Positions 49,493-60,472 of a stretch of 64,000 nt of DNA are shown in pieces; the first letter of the stretch is position 1; every line of letters starts with the position of its first letter. Origin of the DNA: Vreelandella zhaodongensis (lineage in GTDB: Bacteria > Pseudomonadota > Gammaproteobacteria > Pseudomonadales > Halomonadaceae); contig NZ_JACCDD010000001.1 in assembly GCF_013415115.1 (NCBI RefSeq), positions 248,001 to 312,000 of the forward strand, given 5' to 3'. The notes beneath the pieces were generated by a model, which saw nothing but the letters and a program-made list of their open reading frames with translations, ran no database searches and was not told the origin of the DNA. Position numbers and translations under genes: made by a program.

Positions 49493-50847
49493 GTTGGCCG
49501 TTAGCGAGCATAGCCTTGGCGCTTAACCTACCAGTTCACAAAGCGTTGTGCGATCTGGCGGCAACGGCTGTGGTTACCGATACGCGGCAGATAGTACCTG
49601 GATGCTTGTTTGTTGCCTTGAAAGGGCCGCGATTTGATGGTCATGACTTTGTTGGGCAAGCGATGGAGCAAGGAGCGGTAGCCGCACTGGTGGAGACGCC
49701 TGTCGACAGCAAATTGCCCCAGTTGGTGTGTGCCGATACACGACTTGGGTTGGGTTTGCTAGCCCGAGCATGGCGGAACCAGATGCGCCTGCCTCTTGTT
49801 GCCGTAACAGGTAACAGCGGAAAAACAACCGTTAAAGAGATGACTGCTGCGTTATTGGCCCCCTTGGGCGAGGTGTTAGCTACCCAGGGTAACTTAAATA
49901 ATGATATTGGTGCGCCGCTATCGTTACTGCGTATCACCGAGCAACATAAGGCAGCTGTGATTGAGTTGGGCGCTAACCACATCGGAGAAATTGCCTGGAC
50001 TAGTCGGCTAGCCTCACCGGACATTGCCATTATTACCAATGTTACCGGTGCCCATGTAGGTGAGTTTGGCGGTATGGGGCAGATAGCTCAGGCAAAAAGT
50101 GAAATCATGGTTGGGCTAAGTGCTGACGGTGTTGCCATTCTTAACAAAGATGACCGCTACTTTGATACGTGGGCAGCGTATGCTTCACCACGACGAGTGA
50201 TTAGTTTCGGTTTAAATAGCGACGCGGATGTCTTTGCCTCCGACCTTTCTTGTGATGCGTTGGGGAGGTATGCTTTCACTCTTATTCAACGCGGTCAGGT
50301 AGTGGGAAAGTTACGGCTTCCGCTGGCGGGTAAGCATAATGTCAGTAATGCATTAGCTGCCGCAGCAGCTGCGTTGACCGTGGGCGTACCTTCAGAAAAG
50401 GTGATCACACGTTTAGCGAATTTAGCATCACTGCCTGGTCGTTTAAGCGTAATGCTGGGCAAGAATAACATCACGCTACTAGACGACACCTACAATGCAA
50501 ATCCCGGCGCCGTTAAAGCAGCGCTAGATACGCTTGCAAGTTTTCCAGGCCCGCGATGGTGCGCGCTTGGAGCAATGGGAGAGCTAGGCGATCAGTCTGG
50601 ACAGCTGCATGCCGAGGTTGGCCGTTATGCTGCCTCTCTGGGTATTGATGAGCTGCTGACCTATGGCGATGCTGCCCGACCAGCAAGCGATGCCTTTAGT
50701 CGCGGGCATCACTTCGACGACCACGAGACGTTAGTACGTCATATCATTAACACTCTGCCACCTCACACCGTACTGTTGGTGAAGGGGTCGCGTAGCGCAG
50801 GCATGGAAAATGTCATTGCTGCGCTACGTGCGGACGATACAAGGTAA
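49489..50847 (+). CDS. murF: UDP-MurNAc-tripeptide:D-Ala-D-Ala ligase MurF
   Basis: Completes the pentapeptide precursor. The 452-aa protein has the ATP loop VTGNSGKTTVKEMTAALL (about residues 105-122), GNLNNDIGAPLSLL, ELGANHIGEI and the C-terminal DDTYNANPGAVKAALDTLA, all typical of MurF. It overlaps murE by four bases and precedes mraY by nine bases. Confidence 0.97.
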   Translation: MSWPLASIALALNLPVHKALCDLAATAVVTDTRQIVPGCLFVALKGPRFDGHDFVGQAMEQGAVAALVETPVDSKLPQLVCADTRLGLGLLARAWRNQMRLPLVAVTGNSGKTTVKEMTAALLAPLGEVLATQGNLNNDIGAPLSLLRITEQHKAAVIELGANHIGEIAWTSRLASPDIAIITNVTGAHVGEFGGMGQIAQAKSEIMVGLSADGVAILNKDDRYFDTWAAYASPRRVISFGLNSDADVFASDLSCDALGRYAFTLIQRGQVVGKLRLPLAGKHNVSNALAAAAAALTVGVPSEKVITRLANLASLPGRLSVMLGKNNITLLDDTYNANPGAVKAALDTLASFPGPRWCALGAMGELGDQSGQLHAEVGRYAASLGIDELLTYGDAARPASDAFSRGHHFDDHETLVRHIINTLPPHTVLLVKGSRSAGMENVIAALRADDTR

Positions 50848-50856
50848 GCGCCGTTC

Positions 50857-51939
50857 ATGTTACTTCACTTGGCGAATTTCTTAGCTCAATATCAAACTGC
50901 TTTTCAGGTTTTTAACTACTTGACCCTGCGCGTTATTCTCGCTGCGCTTACCGCTCTGATGCTTTGCTTATGGCTTGGGCCTTGGGTGATAAGGCGATTA
51001 GTAGAAGGACAGATTGGTCAAGCAGTGCGTGATGATGGTCCCCAATCACACCTATCTAAAGCTGGCACGCCTACCATGGGCGGCGCAATGATCTTGTTGG
51101 CAATTGCCATCAGTACTTTGGTTTGGGGTGATTTAACTAATCACTATGTTTGGGTAGTCCTGCTCGTGACCCTTGGCTTCGGCGCTGTTGGCTGGGTGGA
51201 CGATTACCGCAAAGTTGTGGAAAAAAACCCACGAGGTCTGCCTGCGCGCTGGAAATATTTCTGGCAGTCGGTGGTGGGGCTGGGCGCTGCCATTGTTTTA
51301 TATGCCACTGCTTCAACACCGGCTGAAACCAGCCTATTGATTCCCATGTTTAAAGATGTCGCATTGCCACTGGGCGTCTTCTATATCGTGTTAACGTATT
51401 TTGTCATTGTGGGTAGCTCCAATGCGGTTAACTTAACCGACGGCCTGGACGGCTTGGCTATCATGCCCACTGTGCTGGTAGCGATGGGGCTCTCAGTGTT
51501 TGCCTATGCTAGTGGTAACGCTGTATTTGCCAGCTATTTGCATATCCCATTTATTCAAGGAACCGGTGAGCTGGCGATATTTTGTGCCACAATTGCTGGG
51601 GCTGGTTTAGGTTTTCTTTGGTTTAACACCTACCCAGCACAGGTGTTTATGGGGGATGTGGGCGCCTTGGCACTAGGCGCAGCGCTAGGCGTTGTTGCTG
51701 TTATTGTGCGTCAAGAGATTGTGCTGTTTATTATGGGTGGCATCTTTGTACTGGAAACGGTGTCGGTCATCTTACAGGTTGGTTCTTACAAGTTGACTGG
51801 GCGGCGCATTTTCCGTATGGCGCCGCTTCATCATCACTACGAATTGAAAGGCTGGCCTGAGCCCCGCGTGATTGTTCGTTTTTGGATTATTACGGTGGTG
51901 CTGGTCCTGCTTGGGCTAGCCACACTGAAAGTTCGATGA
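50857..51939 (+). CDS. mraY: Phospho-MurNAc-pentapeptide transferase MraY
   Basis: Integral membrane enzyme that makes lipid I from UDP-MurNAc-pentapeptide and undecaprenyl phosphate. The 360-aa protein has about ten membrane helices and the catalytic segments [17 protein letters not shown] (Asp pair), [35 protein letters not shown] and the histidine-rich [18 protein letters not shown] 62-base gap precedes murD. Confidence 0.98.
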   Translation: MLLHLANFLAQYQTAFQVFNYLTLRVILAALTALMLCLWLGPWVIRRLVEGQIGQAVRDDGPQSHLSKAGTPTMGGAMILLAIAISTLVWGDLTNHYVWVVLLVTLGFGAVGWVDDYRKVVEKNPRGLPARWKYFWQSVVGLGAAIVLYATASTPAETSLLIPMFKDVALPLGVFYIVLTYFVIVGSSNAVNLTDGLDGLAIMPTVLVAMGLSVFAYASGNAVFASYLHIPFIQGTGELAIFCATIAGAGLGFLWFNTYPAQVFMGDVGALALGAALGVVAVIVRQEIVLFIMGGIFVLETVSVILQVGSYKLTGRRIFRMAPLHHHYELKGWPEPRVIVRFWIITVVLVLLGLATLKVR

Positions 51940-52001
51940 TTAGCAGAGCAATGGTGGCAGTGTTGCTGCTATTGGCGTGATATGTAAAGGAGCCGGTCAT
52001 C

Positions 52002-53393
52002 GTGCGAGTCGCTAATGGAGTCACCGTTGTTATTGGCCTAGGGGTTTCAGGTCAAGCTATTTGCCGCCATTTGGCACGTCAAGGTAGACCGTTTGTCGTG
52101 GCAGATACACGTTCAGAGCCACCTGATCTCGACCTTTTTCAAGTCCAGTATCCCAATGTCGAGGTGTATTGCGGACCATTGAATGAGGTTGATTTTACTA
52201 ACGCCTATGAGGTCGTTTTAAGCCCCGGTGTTGATCCTCGCTCGCCTGGGCTTGAAGGCTTGCTGGAGCGAAAAAACGCTGCGACGGGTGAGCCAATGCT
52301 TGTGGGTGAAATTGCCTTGTTTGCTCGTGCCGTACAGGCGCCTGTTGCGGCTATTACAGGCTCAAATGCGAAGTCAACGGTGACAACATTACTCGGTGAA
52401 ATGGCGGTAGCCGCTGGCGTTAAGGCGGCGGTGGGCGGCAATTTAGGTACCCCTGCCTTGGATTTGCTTGCCGATTACCCAGACGCCGAGCTGTACATCC
52501 TTGAACTGTCAAGCTTTCAACTGGAAACCACACCTTATTTGGGTGCTAAGGCAGTCGCTTTTTTAAATATCTGTGAAGATCATCTTGACCGCCATGGTGA
52601 CATGTCAGGATACCTGCAGGCCAAGCAGCGCATTTTTTGGGGCGCGCAATCGGCTGTAGTGAATGCAGATGACAGCCATACTTGGCCTGATACGCCTGTA
52701 CCTCATATTGAGCGTTTTACAGCATTTTCGCCCACAGGCAATGACTGGGGGCTCACTGAAAAACACGAAAAGTTAACGCTGGTTCATGGAGATGCGGCGT
52801 TGGTGCGTGCAGAAGCGCTTGCCATCGCGGGACGCCATAATTACCTCAATGCATTAGCGGCTCTGGCCATGGGGGATGCGCTTGGATTTGCGCAACGACC
52901 TATGTGCCAAGCGCTCGAGAGGTTTAAAGGGTTGCCCCATCGCAGCGAGGTGATTGCTCGTATTGATGATGTTGTGTGGGTGAATGATTCAAAAGGCACG
53001 AATGTTGGCGCTACGCTGGCGGCGATCCAGGGTATTAGCGCTACGTTAAAAGGGAAGTTAATCTTACTGGCAGGAGGCGTGGGTAAGGGGGCGGACTTTA
53101 CCCCATTAGCGTCGCCGTTAGCGACATGTGCCAAAACCGCGCTACTTTTTGGTGCGGATGCACAGCGCCTTGCTGATGCATTGTCCTCTTCTATACCGGT
53201 TCACGCTGTGGAGAACCTGACTCAAGCAATGGAAATGGCCTCAGAGTTGGCAGCGCCAGGGGATTGCGTATTGCTTTCACCTGCATGCGCAAGCCTGGAC
53301 CAATTTGCCAACTATCAAGCGAGGGGCGAGGCTTTTCGTCATTGGGTCAAACAAAAATATGAAGCGCATCATTGCTCAGGAGCTGGGTTATGA
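52002..53393 (+). CDS. murD: UDP-MurNAc-L-alanine:D-glutamate ligase MurD
   Basis: Adds the second stem-peptide residue. The 463-aa protein has an N-terminal dinucleotide-like domain (VVIGLGVSGQAICRHLARQG), the ATP loop ITGSNAKSTVTTLLGEMA (about residues 117-134), NICEDHLDRHGDMSGYLQAK and VWVNDSKGTNVGATLAAI. The start is GTG 52002 with AAAGGAG upstream. The stop overlaps ftsW by four bases. Confidence 0.96.
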   Translation: MRVANGVTVVIGLGVSGQAICRHLARQGRPFVVADTRSEPPDLDLFQVQYPNVEVYCGPLNEVDFTNAYEVVLSPGVDPRSPGLEGLLERKNAATGEPMLVGEIALFARAVQAPVAAITGSNAKSTVTTLLGEMAVAAGVKAAVGGNLGTPALDLLADYPDAELYILELSSFQLETTPYLGAKAVAFLNICEDHLDRHGDMSGYLQAKQRIFWGAQSAVVNADDSHTWPDTPVPHIERFTAFSPTGNDWGLTEKHEKLTLVHGDAALVRAEALAIAGRHNYLNALAALAMGDALGFAQRPMCQALERFKGLPHRSEVIARIDDVVWVNDSKGTNVGATLAAIQGISATLKGKLILLAGGVGKGADFTPLASPLATCAKTALLFGADAQRLADALSSSIPVHAVENLTQAMEMASELAAPGDCVLLSPACASLDQFANYQARGEAFRHWVKQKYEAHHCSGAGL

Positions 53394-54571
53394 GCCGAAT
53401 GATACGGTTACGTAATGCACTGACGACGCGACACCTACCCACAGACATATGGTTAATTGTTGCAGCTTTGGCGCTGGCAGGGTTGGGGTGGGTTATGGTC
53501 AGCTCGGCCTCAATTGGGCTGCTAGAAGACAGTTACCATTACTCCCGTCAGCATGGCGTTTTCTTACTGTTAGCGATATGTGCCTGCTTTTTTATGCTCT
53601 GTGTTCCATTGGAAGCATGGCGTCAAAATGCAGCGCTGATTTTATTGGTAAGCATTTTCATGCTGTTGCTGGTGCTTATTATTGGTCAGGAAGTGAATGG
53701 CAGTAAGCGTTGGATTGCGTTACCAGGGCCACTGCCAAGTCTACAGGTGTCTGAGTTCGGGAAAATTGGTCTGATTTTTTACATGGCAGCGTTTATGTCG
53801 CGCTTTACATATGATTTGCGTGATCGCGCGTTCAGCATGTGGCGGCCGCTCGCAGTACTTGCGGTGCCTGCTGGGTTGCTTTTTCTAGCACCTGATTTTG
53901 GTGGCATGGTGGTATATACCGTCTGTGTCATCGGTATGCTAATGATGAGCGGCGCCTCACTTACGTTGCTATTTGGCAGTGGTGGTGCGTTAGCCGCTGG
54001 TGCTGTGATGCTGGTGGTAATGGAGCCTTACCGCTTGGCCCGTTGGACCAGTTTTTTAGACCCATGGGCGGATCAGTTTGCAACGGGGTATCAGCTTACT
54101 CAGTCGCTCATCGCTTTTGGTAGAGGGCATGTGACAGGAACAGGGTTAGGTAATAGCGTTCAGAAGCTGCACTATTTGCCAGAAGCCCACACGGATTTTA
54201 TTTTTGCCGTCATTGCTGAAGAGCTGGGTATGGTGGGGGCTATTGTTGTCGTGCTGTTGTTCACGCTTTTCATTGTAAGAGCGATGTTGATTGGGCGTCG
54301 TGCTGAGCTGGCGGGGCACCTGTTTGGTGCTTATGTAAGTTATGGTATTGGGTTTGTTATTGCGGCGCAGGCATATATCAACATGGCGATGAGTGCCGGA
54401 CTGCTGCCAACAAAAGGGTTAACGCTGCCTCTTATTAGCTATGGTGGTTCAAGCCTATTGGTAACTGGTTTGATGATTGGGCTGTTGTTGCGTGTTGATG
54501 CAGAGACGCGTCACAAGCCTAGTCGGCTACCCACGCCTTCCAAATCTCGCTTTGAACCTCGGTTATCGTAA
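53390..54571 (+). CDS. ftsW: Septal peptidoglycan polymerase FtsW (SEDS family)
   Basis: Glycosyltransferase of the divisome that works with FtsI. The 393-aa protein has about ten membrane helices. SEDS features include the catalytic-loop aspartate region WTSFLDPWADQFATGYQLTQSLIAFGRG, the segment NSVQKLHYLPEAHTDFIFAVIAEELGMVG and GLTLPLISYGGSSLLVT. I chose ATG 53390 (AGGAG seven bases upstream), overlapping the murD stop; a TTG six codons earlier was rejected. Confidence 0.97.
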   Translation: MSRMIRLRNALTTRHLPTDIWLIVAALALAGLGWVMVSSASIGLLEDSYHYSRQHGVFLLLAICACFFMLCVPLEAWRQNAALILLVSIFMLLLVLIIGQEVNGSKRWIALPGPLPSLQVSEFGKIGLIFYMAAFMSRFTYDLRDRAFSMWRPLAVLAVPAGLLFLAPDFGGMVVYTVCVIGMLMMSGASLTLLFGSGGALAAGAVMLVVMEPYRLARWTSFLDPWADQFATGYQLTQSLIAFGRGHVTGTGLGNSVQKLHYLPEAHTDFIFAVIAEELGMVGAIVVVLLFTLFIVRAMLIGRRAELAGHLFGAYVSYGIGFVIAAQAYINMAMSAGLLPTKGLTLPLISYGGSSLLVTGLMIGLLLRVDAETRHKPSRLPTPSKSRFEPRLS

Positions 54572-54589
54572 TCATTTAAGGAGTGGTTT

Positions 54590-55687
54590 GTGACGACGAA
54601 TGCACGTCGACGCATTTTAATTATGGCGGGAGGTACCGGAGGACATGTTATTCCGGCACTTTCACTAGCGCGTTCGCTCAAGTCACAAAATGTTGATGTT
54701 GAGTGGCTTGGAAGCCCGCGGGGAATTGAGAACCGTCTGGTTCCAGACGCTGGTATAAAGCTCCATACCATTAATATTAGCGGCCTGCGCGGAAAAGGGG
54801 CGGTGGGGTGGTTAAAAGCACCTCTGAACCTATCCCAGGCAGTGTTACAAGCGCGTACAGTTATTCGTCGCTTTAAGCCCCATGTGGTGGTTGGAATGGG
54901 GGGCTTTGCGAGTGGCCCTGGTGGGCTGGCAGCATGGTTGTCTAGAGTGCCGCTGGTGATTCATGAGCAGAACGCTGTCGCTGGGCTGACGAATAAAGTG
55001 CTTTCTCGCTTGGCGACTCGCTCCTATGCGGCTTTTTCAGGCGCCCTGGGTGATAAGGCTGATGTGATTGGTAATCCTGTGAGGGATGATATTGCCGAGC
55101 TGGGGAAGCATCCGCGAACTGTTTCTGCGCTTTCTTCTCGACCGCTGCGTTTACTGGTAGTGGGCGGCTCCCTAGGTGCGGTAGCGCTTAATGAGCGGTT
55201 ACCGCCAGCGTTAGCAGCGTTGCCCCCAGAGCGCCGCCCGGACGTGCGCCATCAGGCAGGCAGAGATCGAGAGATTTCAACGGCTCAGGCTTACGTTGAA
55301 CATGGCATTGTTGCTGACGTAAGCCCTTTTATTGATGACATGGCGGCTGCTTATGGTTGGGCGGACTTAGTTGTTTGTCGCGCAGGCGCATTAACCGTGG
55401 CAGAGCTGGCCGCAGCGGCCAAGCCCGCTCTTTTGGTGCCATTTCCGTTTGCTGTCGATGATCATCAGCGCGTCAATGCTGACGTATTAGTGAAAGCAGG
55501 TGCAGCGATTTGCGTTGTGCAATCAGCGCTCACCGTTGAGCAATTAACGCATTATTTAAATGAGTTACTGAATCCAGAGGTACTGGCTGAGATGGCTTCT
55601 AAGGCGCGTCAAGCCGCCTACTTAGAGGCGACAGAGCGGCTAACAGATGGATGCCTGGCGTTGGTGAAACAAGGAGAGACTGCGTGA
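54590..55687 (+). CDS. murG: UDP-GlcNAc:lipid I N-acetylglucosaminyltransferase MurG
   Basis: Peripheral inner-membrane glycosyltransferase that makes lipid II. The 365-aa protein has the glycine loops [19 protein letters not shown] (N terminus) and [25 protein letters not shown], plus the donor-site [37 protein letters not shown]. The start is GTG 54590 with AAGGAG upstream. The stop overlaps murC by four bases. Confidence 0.97.
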   Translation: MTTNARRRILIMAGGTGGHVIPALSLARSLKSQNVDVEWLGSPRGIENRLVPDAGIKLHTINISGLRGKGAVGWLKAPLNLSQAVLQARTVIRRFKPHVVVGMGGFASGPGGLAAWLSRVPLVIHEQNAVAGLTNKVLSRLATRSYAAFSGALGDKADVIGNPVRDDIAELGKHPRTVSALSSRPLRLLVVGGSLGAVALNERLPPALAALPPERRPDVRHQAGRDREISTAQAYVEHGIVADVSPFIDDMAAAYGWADLVVCRAGALTVAELAAAAKPALLVPFPFAVDDHQRVNADVLVKAGAAICVVQSALTVEQLTHYLNELLNPEVLAEMASKARQAAYLEATERLTDGCLALVKQGETA

Positions 55688-57153
55688 CCGATTCAATCAA
55701 TCACACCCCACACCAGGAAATTCGCCCGAGTGGCCCAGGTATGCGGCGTATCAAGCGGCTGCACTTTGTGGGTATCGGCGGCGCAGGGATGTGCGGAATC
55801 GCTGAGGTGTTAGCTAACCAGGGCTACAACGTTAGCGGTAGTGATATGAAGGTTTCGAATGTCATTGAGCGTCTGCGTCAGTGCGGTGTAGAGGTTGCGA
55901 TAGGTCATGCCGAAGCCAATGTTGCAGGTGCTGACGTTGTCGTTGTTTCAAGCGCAATCGATAATACGAATCCTGAAATTCGCTGGGCCCATGAACATCG
56001 CGTGCCTGTCGTAAGGCGCGCTGAAATGTTGGCCGAGTTAATGCGCTTTCGCCACGGTATCGCAGTGGCAGGGACTCATGGCAAGACAACTACAACGAGT
56101 TTAACGGCGACACTGCTGGCGGAAGGAGGGCTAGACCCGACGTTTGTCATTGGTGGCAAACTCACCAGTGCGGGTGCGAATGCACGCCTGGGTGAAGGCG
56201 ACTATTTAGTCGCTGAGGCTGATGAGTCTGATGCTTCATTTCTTCATCTTCAGCCAATGGTCTCCATCGTCACGAATATTGATGCCGATCACATGGCGAC
56301 CTATGGAGGGGATTTTGAGCGTCTCAAAAGTACCTTTATAGAGTTTCTACACAACTTGCCTTTTTACGGCATGGCGGTGCTGTGTGTTGATGATGCAAAC
56401 ATCCGCACGCTTCTTGATCAGGTGAAACGCCAGTTTGTAACGTATGGCTTCGATGAAGATGCTGACTATCGCATTGTTGATTTTACCCAGCAGGGCGGAG
56501 AAGTCTCTTTCACAGCAATGCGCCCTGGAGGAGCTGCACCGTTAGCGATTCGGTTGGCCATGCCTGGTCGGCACAATGCCTTAAATGCGATGGCAGCCAT
56601 TGTTGTGGCGACAGATGCGGGCGTAAGTGATGAGGCCATTTTACGAGGCTTAGCCAGCTTTGCAGGGGTCGGCCGTCGCTTTCAAGTGCATGGTCACTTC
56701 AGTGCGCCCAATGCGGACGGTGAGATTATGTTGGTGGACGATTATGGCCACCACCCTCGTGAAGTCGATATGGTGATTCAGGCGGTGCGTGCGGGCTGGC
56801 CAGAGCGCCGCATCGTGATGCTTTACCAGCCGCATCGGTATAGCCGAACACGTGACCTTTATGAAGACTTTGTCCGCGTTCTTTCTCAAGTGGATACGTT
56901 AGTGCTGTTGGATGTGTATAGCGCAGGGGAAGCCGTGATTCCTGGGGCGGAAGGCCGTACGCTGGCAGGATCTATTCGGCAACGAGGTGAGGTTGATCCG
57001 CTGTTTGTTGAGCACAAGCAGGAGTTACCCTCTCTATTAAGCAAAGTGCTACGCCCTGGTGATATTTTCATAACCCAGGGCGCTGGTGACGTGGGTGGTA
57101 TTTCACTGCGTTTTGCTCAAGCTAAGTTAGCGCTAGATAAGGTAGAGCTATGA
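55684..57153 (+). CDS. murC: UDP-MurNAc:L-alanine ligase MurC
   Basis: Adds the first amino acid to UDP-MurNAc. The 489-aa protein has [27 protein letters not shown], the ATP loop [22 protein letters not shown] (about residues 127-148), [14 protein letters not shown] and [20 protein letters not shown]. The start is GTG 55684 (GTGA overlap with murG, AGGAG upstream), matching E. coli MurC in length (491 aa); ATG 55741 would remove 19 weakly conserved residues. Confidence 0.96.
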   Translation: MTDSINHTPHQEIRPSGPGMRRIKRLHFVGIGGAGMCGIAEVLANQGYNVSGSDMKVSNVIERLRQCGVEVAIGHAEANVAGADVVVVSSAIDNTNPEIRWAHEHRVPVVRRAEMLAELMRFRHGIAVAGTHGKTTTTSLTATLLAEGGLDPTFVIGGKLTSAGANARLGEGDYLVAEADESDASFLHLQPMVSIVTNIDADHMATYGGDFERLKSTFIEFLHNLPFYGMAVLCVDDANIRTLLDQVKRQFVTYGFDEDADYRIVDFTQQGGEVSFTAMRPGGAAPLAIRLAMPGRHNALNAMAAIVVATDAGVSDEAILRGLASFAGVGRRFQVHGHFSAPNADGEIMLVDDYGHHPREVDMVIQAVRAGWPERRIVMLYQPHRYSRTRDLYEDFVRVLSQVDTLVLLDVYSAGEAVIPGAEGRTLAGSIRQRGEVDPLFVEHKQELPSLLSKVLRPGDIFITQGAGDVGGISLRFAQAKLALDKVEL

Positions 57154-58091
57154 GTGCAACAGTCTCTCAAGTAGAACGCTTGGCGCGTGTGGTCGTTGTT
57201 TATGGTGGGATGTCAGCCGAGCGTGAGGTGTCACTTAAAAGTGGCGCGGCTATTCTGGCGGCACTCAAACGCCAAGGGGTGGAAGCGGTCGGCTATGACC
57301 CTAAAGAAGATGGGTTGATAGGGCTCGAGCGTCTTGCGCCAACGACAGTTTTTGTCGCACTTCACGGCCGCGGTGGTGAAGATGGTACTTTGCAGGGGGC
57401 GCTGGAGCTTTTAGGGCTGCCTTACACTGGTAGCGGCGTATTGGCATCAGCGCTGGGAATGGACAAGCAGCGTACCAAGCAGGTTTGGCAAGCCGTTGGG
57501 TTGCCAACTCCTGAAAGCGTTATGCTGAGTGATACGTCAGACTGGTCGGCTGTGGTGGCACAGTTGGGTCTACCGATGATGGTTAAGCCCGTGCACGAAG
57601 GCTCTACGCTGGGTATCAGTATCGTTAAAAGCCAAGAAGCACTAGAAGCTGCTTACCAAGAAGCATCCCAATATGATGCTCGTGTAATGGCTGAGCGTTT
57701 TGTTGTTGGGGACGAGTACACGGTTGCGCTACTCGATAATGATGTGTTGCCCGCTATTCGCGTTGAAGTACCGGGCGGTTTTTATGATTACGAAGCAAAA
57801 TACATTACCAACACGACCCAGTATCACCTCCCTAGCGGTTTGTCTGCCGATGATGAGCAGTTCCTGGCAACACTATGCAAGCAGGCTTTTGCTGCCGTGG
57901 GTGGCGAGGGCTGGGGGCGTATTGACGTGATGCGTGATGCTGACGGTAAGTTTTGGCTAATTGAGGTCAATACAGTGCCAGGTATGACAGATCACAGTCT
58001 CGTGCCTCAAGCGGCAGCTTTCGCTGGGATTGATTTCGATCAACTCGTCATGCGGATACTGCAAACTGCCAATAAGCAGAATGCTGCATGA
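57150..58091 (+). CDS. ddlB: D-alanine:D-alanine ligase Ddl
   Basis: ATP-grasp enzyme that makes the D-Ala-D-Ala dipeptide used by MurF. The 313-aa protein has [17 protein letters not shown] at the N terminus, [56 protein letters not shown] and the C-terminal [20 protein letters not shown] with metal ligands. The position between murC and ftsQ makes it the DdlB paralogue. It overlaps murC by four bases. Confidence 0.97.
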   Translation: MSATVSQVERLARVVVVYGGMSAEREVSLKSGAAILAALKRQGVEAVGYDPKEDGLIGLERLAPTTVFVALHGRGGEDGTLQGALELLGLPYTGSGVLASALGMDKQRTKQVWQAVGLPTPESVMLSDTSDWSAVVAQLGLPMMVKPVHEGSTLGISIVKSQEALEAAYQEASQYDARVMAERFVVGDEYTVALLDNDVLPAIRVEVPGGFYDYEAKYITNTTQYHLPSGLSADDEQFLATLCKQAFAAVGGEGWGRIDVMRDADGKFWLIEVNTVPGMTDHSLVPQAAAFAGIDFDQLVMRILQTANKQNAA

Positions 58092-58115
58092 CAAGTCCCT
58101 GCTAATGAGTGTTTT

Positions 58116-58829
58116 ATGAAAAAGCGCAATGCATGGTTAGGGGTTTTGTTACTGGCGCTGCTTTTAGGTGCTGGTGGTCGCGCCCTCTGGTTATGGCTGG
58201 ATCGCCCCATTGAGCGCGTGTCTATCCGAGGGGATTGGGAGTACGTGAGCGCCGATTACCTGCGCACACAACTCGCACCGCTGGTTCAAGATGCGACATG
58301 GCTTTCGGCAGACCTGGGAGAGTTGCGTCGCCGTGCACTGAACATTGGTTGGCTGCATGAGGTTCGTATTTCAAGGGAGTGGCCTAATGCGCTTGTCTTT
58401 GAGCTGGTTGAGCAGACGCCGGTTGCTCGCTGGAATGATGATTTTCTGCTTAACCCACACGGTGAGCCATTTGCGTTTGCGCCATTAGCAGTGCCAACAG
58501 GCTTGCCGGATCTGGCTGGCCCCGTAGGTAGTAGTGAAGAGGTGTTAATGTATTATCATCGCCTCACCCCGCATTTTCAGGGCTTGTCGTTGTCACTTTC
58601 CCAGCTACGTTTAGAACCTCGTGGTGCATGGCGGTTTCAGCTTAACAGCGGTGCTTGGGTGATGCTTGGTCGGCGTCAGCATGATATTCGCTTAGCGCGC
58701 TTATCTGCTTCCTGGCAGCGTGAGCTAGCTAGCCTGAGCGAGCATATTCGCTATATCGACCTGCGTTACCCTAACGGAGTGGCGGTTGCTTGGCATGGTG
58801 AGAGCGACTTTGCAGAAGGGCAGGAGTAG
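58116..58829 (+). CDS. ftsQ: Cell division protein FtsQ
   Basis: Bitopic divisome protein that recruits FtsBL and then FtsWI. The 237-aa protein has one membrane helix (about residues 7-26, WLGVLLLALLLGAGGRALWL), a POTRA domain (about residues 32-105, IERVSIRGDWEYVSADYLRTQLAPLV) and the FtsQ beta domain. Conserved RISREWPNALVFELVEQTPVARWND is clear. It is followed by a 319-base gap before ftsA. Confidence 0.95.
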   Translation: MKKRNAWLGVLLLALLLGAGGRALWLWLDRPIERVSIRGDWEYVSADYLRTQLAPLVQDATWLSADLGELRRRALNIGWLHEVRISREWPNALVFELVEQTPVARWNDDFLLNPHGEPFAFAPLAVPTGLPDLAGPVGSSEEVLMYYHRLTPHFQGLSLSLSQLRLEPRGAWRFQLNSGAWVMLGRRQHDIRLARLSASWQRELASLSEHIRYIDLRYPNGVAVAWHGESDFAEGQE

Positions 58830-59148
58830 CCTGGCAGCTTACAATGTGCAAAAAGTAGGTAAATGTAAGCGATTGCCAACGCTGAAAAGCCATCGATAGG
58901 GTTTAAATTGCGCGTAAAGGCCATTATCGTGGATACTTACTAGTCGTATTGCGAGTATTGTTTCTATACTATGATGTAATCGCTGTTTTGTTATGATTTT
59001 TTTATAAAGCCCTGTCGACGGTTAGCGTGACTTTTACGGCAAGTGTTAATGTTAATTCGGTTAGATACTATATCGTCGTTTTAACAATTTGGCATGGCTT
59101 TTACTAACAAATGTCTTTTAAAAGTTTTTCAAGGAGATTACCCGACTC
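58830..59148 (+). promoter_or_regulatory. Long AT-rich gap before ftsA, likely ftsAZ promoter region
   Basis: This is the largest gene-free stretch within the division cluster (319 bases) and is clearly more AT-rich than its neighbours. It contains several -10-like hexamers (TATACT 58965, TATGAT 58992, TATAAA 59003, TACTAT 59066) but no pairing with a good -35 at 16-18 bases that I would trust. No ORF of note is present. AAGGAG near its end serves ftsA. Confidence 0.5.
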
Positions 59149-60438
59149 ATGGCAGGCTCACCCAACGCATCCAATATGGTTGTCGGGCTGGATATTGGAA
59201 CGTCCAAGGTCGTCGCGATAGTCGGTCAACCCACCGATGATGGCGGGATTGAAATTGCGGGTATTGGCTCCCATCCATCACGCGGCATGAAGCGTGGCGT
59301 TGTGATTAATATTGAATCGACAGTTCAGTCCATTCAGCGCGCGGTTGAAGAAGCTGAGTTAATGGCTGGGTGTGAGATTCATTCGGTTTATGTAGGCGTT
59401 GCGGGTAGCCATATTAGCTCAATGAACTCAGATGGCGTTGTGGCCATTAAAGAGCGAGAGGTTACGCCTTCCGATATTGATCGCGTCATTGATTCTGCGC
59501 GTGCACGTGCAATTTCTGAAGGGCAGCGCGTATTACATGTACTGCCCCAAGAGTTCTCTATTGATGCTCAAGGTGGTATCCGTGAGCCATTAGGTATGTC
59601 GGGCGTCAGACTAGAGGCGCAAGTACACCTAGTGACGGCTGCTATGAATGCCGTGCAAAATATTGAGAAGTGTGTACGACGTTGTGGTTTGGATGTTGAT
59701 GCTATTATTCTTGAGCAATTGGCCTCCAGTATGGCGGTGCTCACCGAAGATGAGCGTGAATTAGGCGTGTGCATGGTAGATATCGGTGGTGGTACGACGG
59801 ATATGGCCATTTTTACGGAAGGTGCCATTCGCCACACTGCCGTTATCCCGATCGCCGGTGACCAAGTGACCAATGATATAGCGATGGCATTGCGTACACC
59901 GACGCAGCATGCTGAAGAAATAAAAGTAAAGTACGCTTGCGCACTAACACAACTTGCTGCAAGTGATGAAATGATCAAAGTTCCCAGTGTAGGGGATCGT
60001 CCGGCACGCGACTTATCTCGTCAGGCACTTGCTGAGGTGGTTGAGCCGCGTTACGAAGAACTCTTTACGCTGGTGAGAGATGAATTACGCCGTAGTGGCT
60101 ATGAAGATATGGTGGCTGCTGGTGTTGTGCTAACCGGTGGCACGTCGCGTATGGAAGGCGTGAGTGAATTGGCAGAGGAAATTTTCCATATGCCGGTTCG
60201 CATTGCTTGCCCACAAAATGTCAGAGGTTTGGCGGATGTGGTGCGCAATCCTATTTATGCGACGGGCGTAGGTTTACTGCATTACGCATTGCAGGAAGCG
60301 CGACATGGGCAAGGCTCAGAGAGCCACGGGGGAATTGTTGCCGCTCACAAAGAGCGCAGTGAATTAGCCCGGCGTGATATCAAGGAAGGCTATTCGGCGC
60401 TGGCGAAAATCAAAGGCTGGTTCAAAGGAAATTTCTGA
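59149..60438 (+). CDS. ftsA: Cell division protein FtsA (actin-like)
   Basis: Tethers FtsZ to the membrane and helps activate the divisome. The 429-aa protein has actin-fold motifs [16 protein letters not shown] (about residues 11-26), [16 protein letters not shown] and [16 protein letters not shown], and ends with an amphipathic membrane-targeting helix ([12 protein letters not shown]). AAGGAG lies upstream of the ATG. ftsZ follows after 34 bases. Confidence 0.98.
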   Translation: MAGSPNASNMVVGLDIGTSKVVAIVGQPTDDGGIEIAGIGSHPSRGMKRGVVINIESTVQSIQRAVEEAELMAGCEIHSVYVGVAGSHISSMNSDGVVAIKEREVTPSDIDRVIDSARARAISEGQRVLHVLPQEFSIDAQGGIREPLGMSGVRLEAQVHLVTAAMNAVQNIEKCVRRCGLDVDAIILEQLASSMAVLTEDERELGVCMVDIGGGTTDMAIFTEGAIRHTAVIPIAGDQVTNDIAMALRTPTQHAEEIKVKYACALTQLAASDEMIKVPSVGDRPARDLSRQALAEVVEPRYEELFTLVRDELRRSGYEDMVAAGVVLTGGTSRMEGVSELAEEIFHMPVRIACPQNVRGLADVVRNPIYATGVGLLHYALQEARHGQGSESHGGIVAAHKERSELARRDIKEGYSALAKIKGWFKGNF

Positions 60439-60472
60439 CAGGGCCGCAAGCGCGGTTCAGGAGACGGGGCTT

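Noticed and set aside
58949..58975. TTGCGA with TATGAT or TATACT as an ftsA promoter
   Set aside because: Spacers of 15 and 10 bases do not fit; left as an uncalled promoter region.
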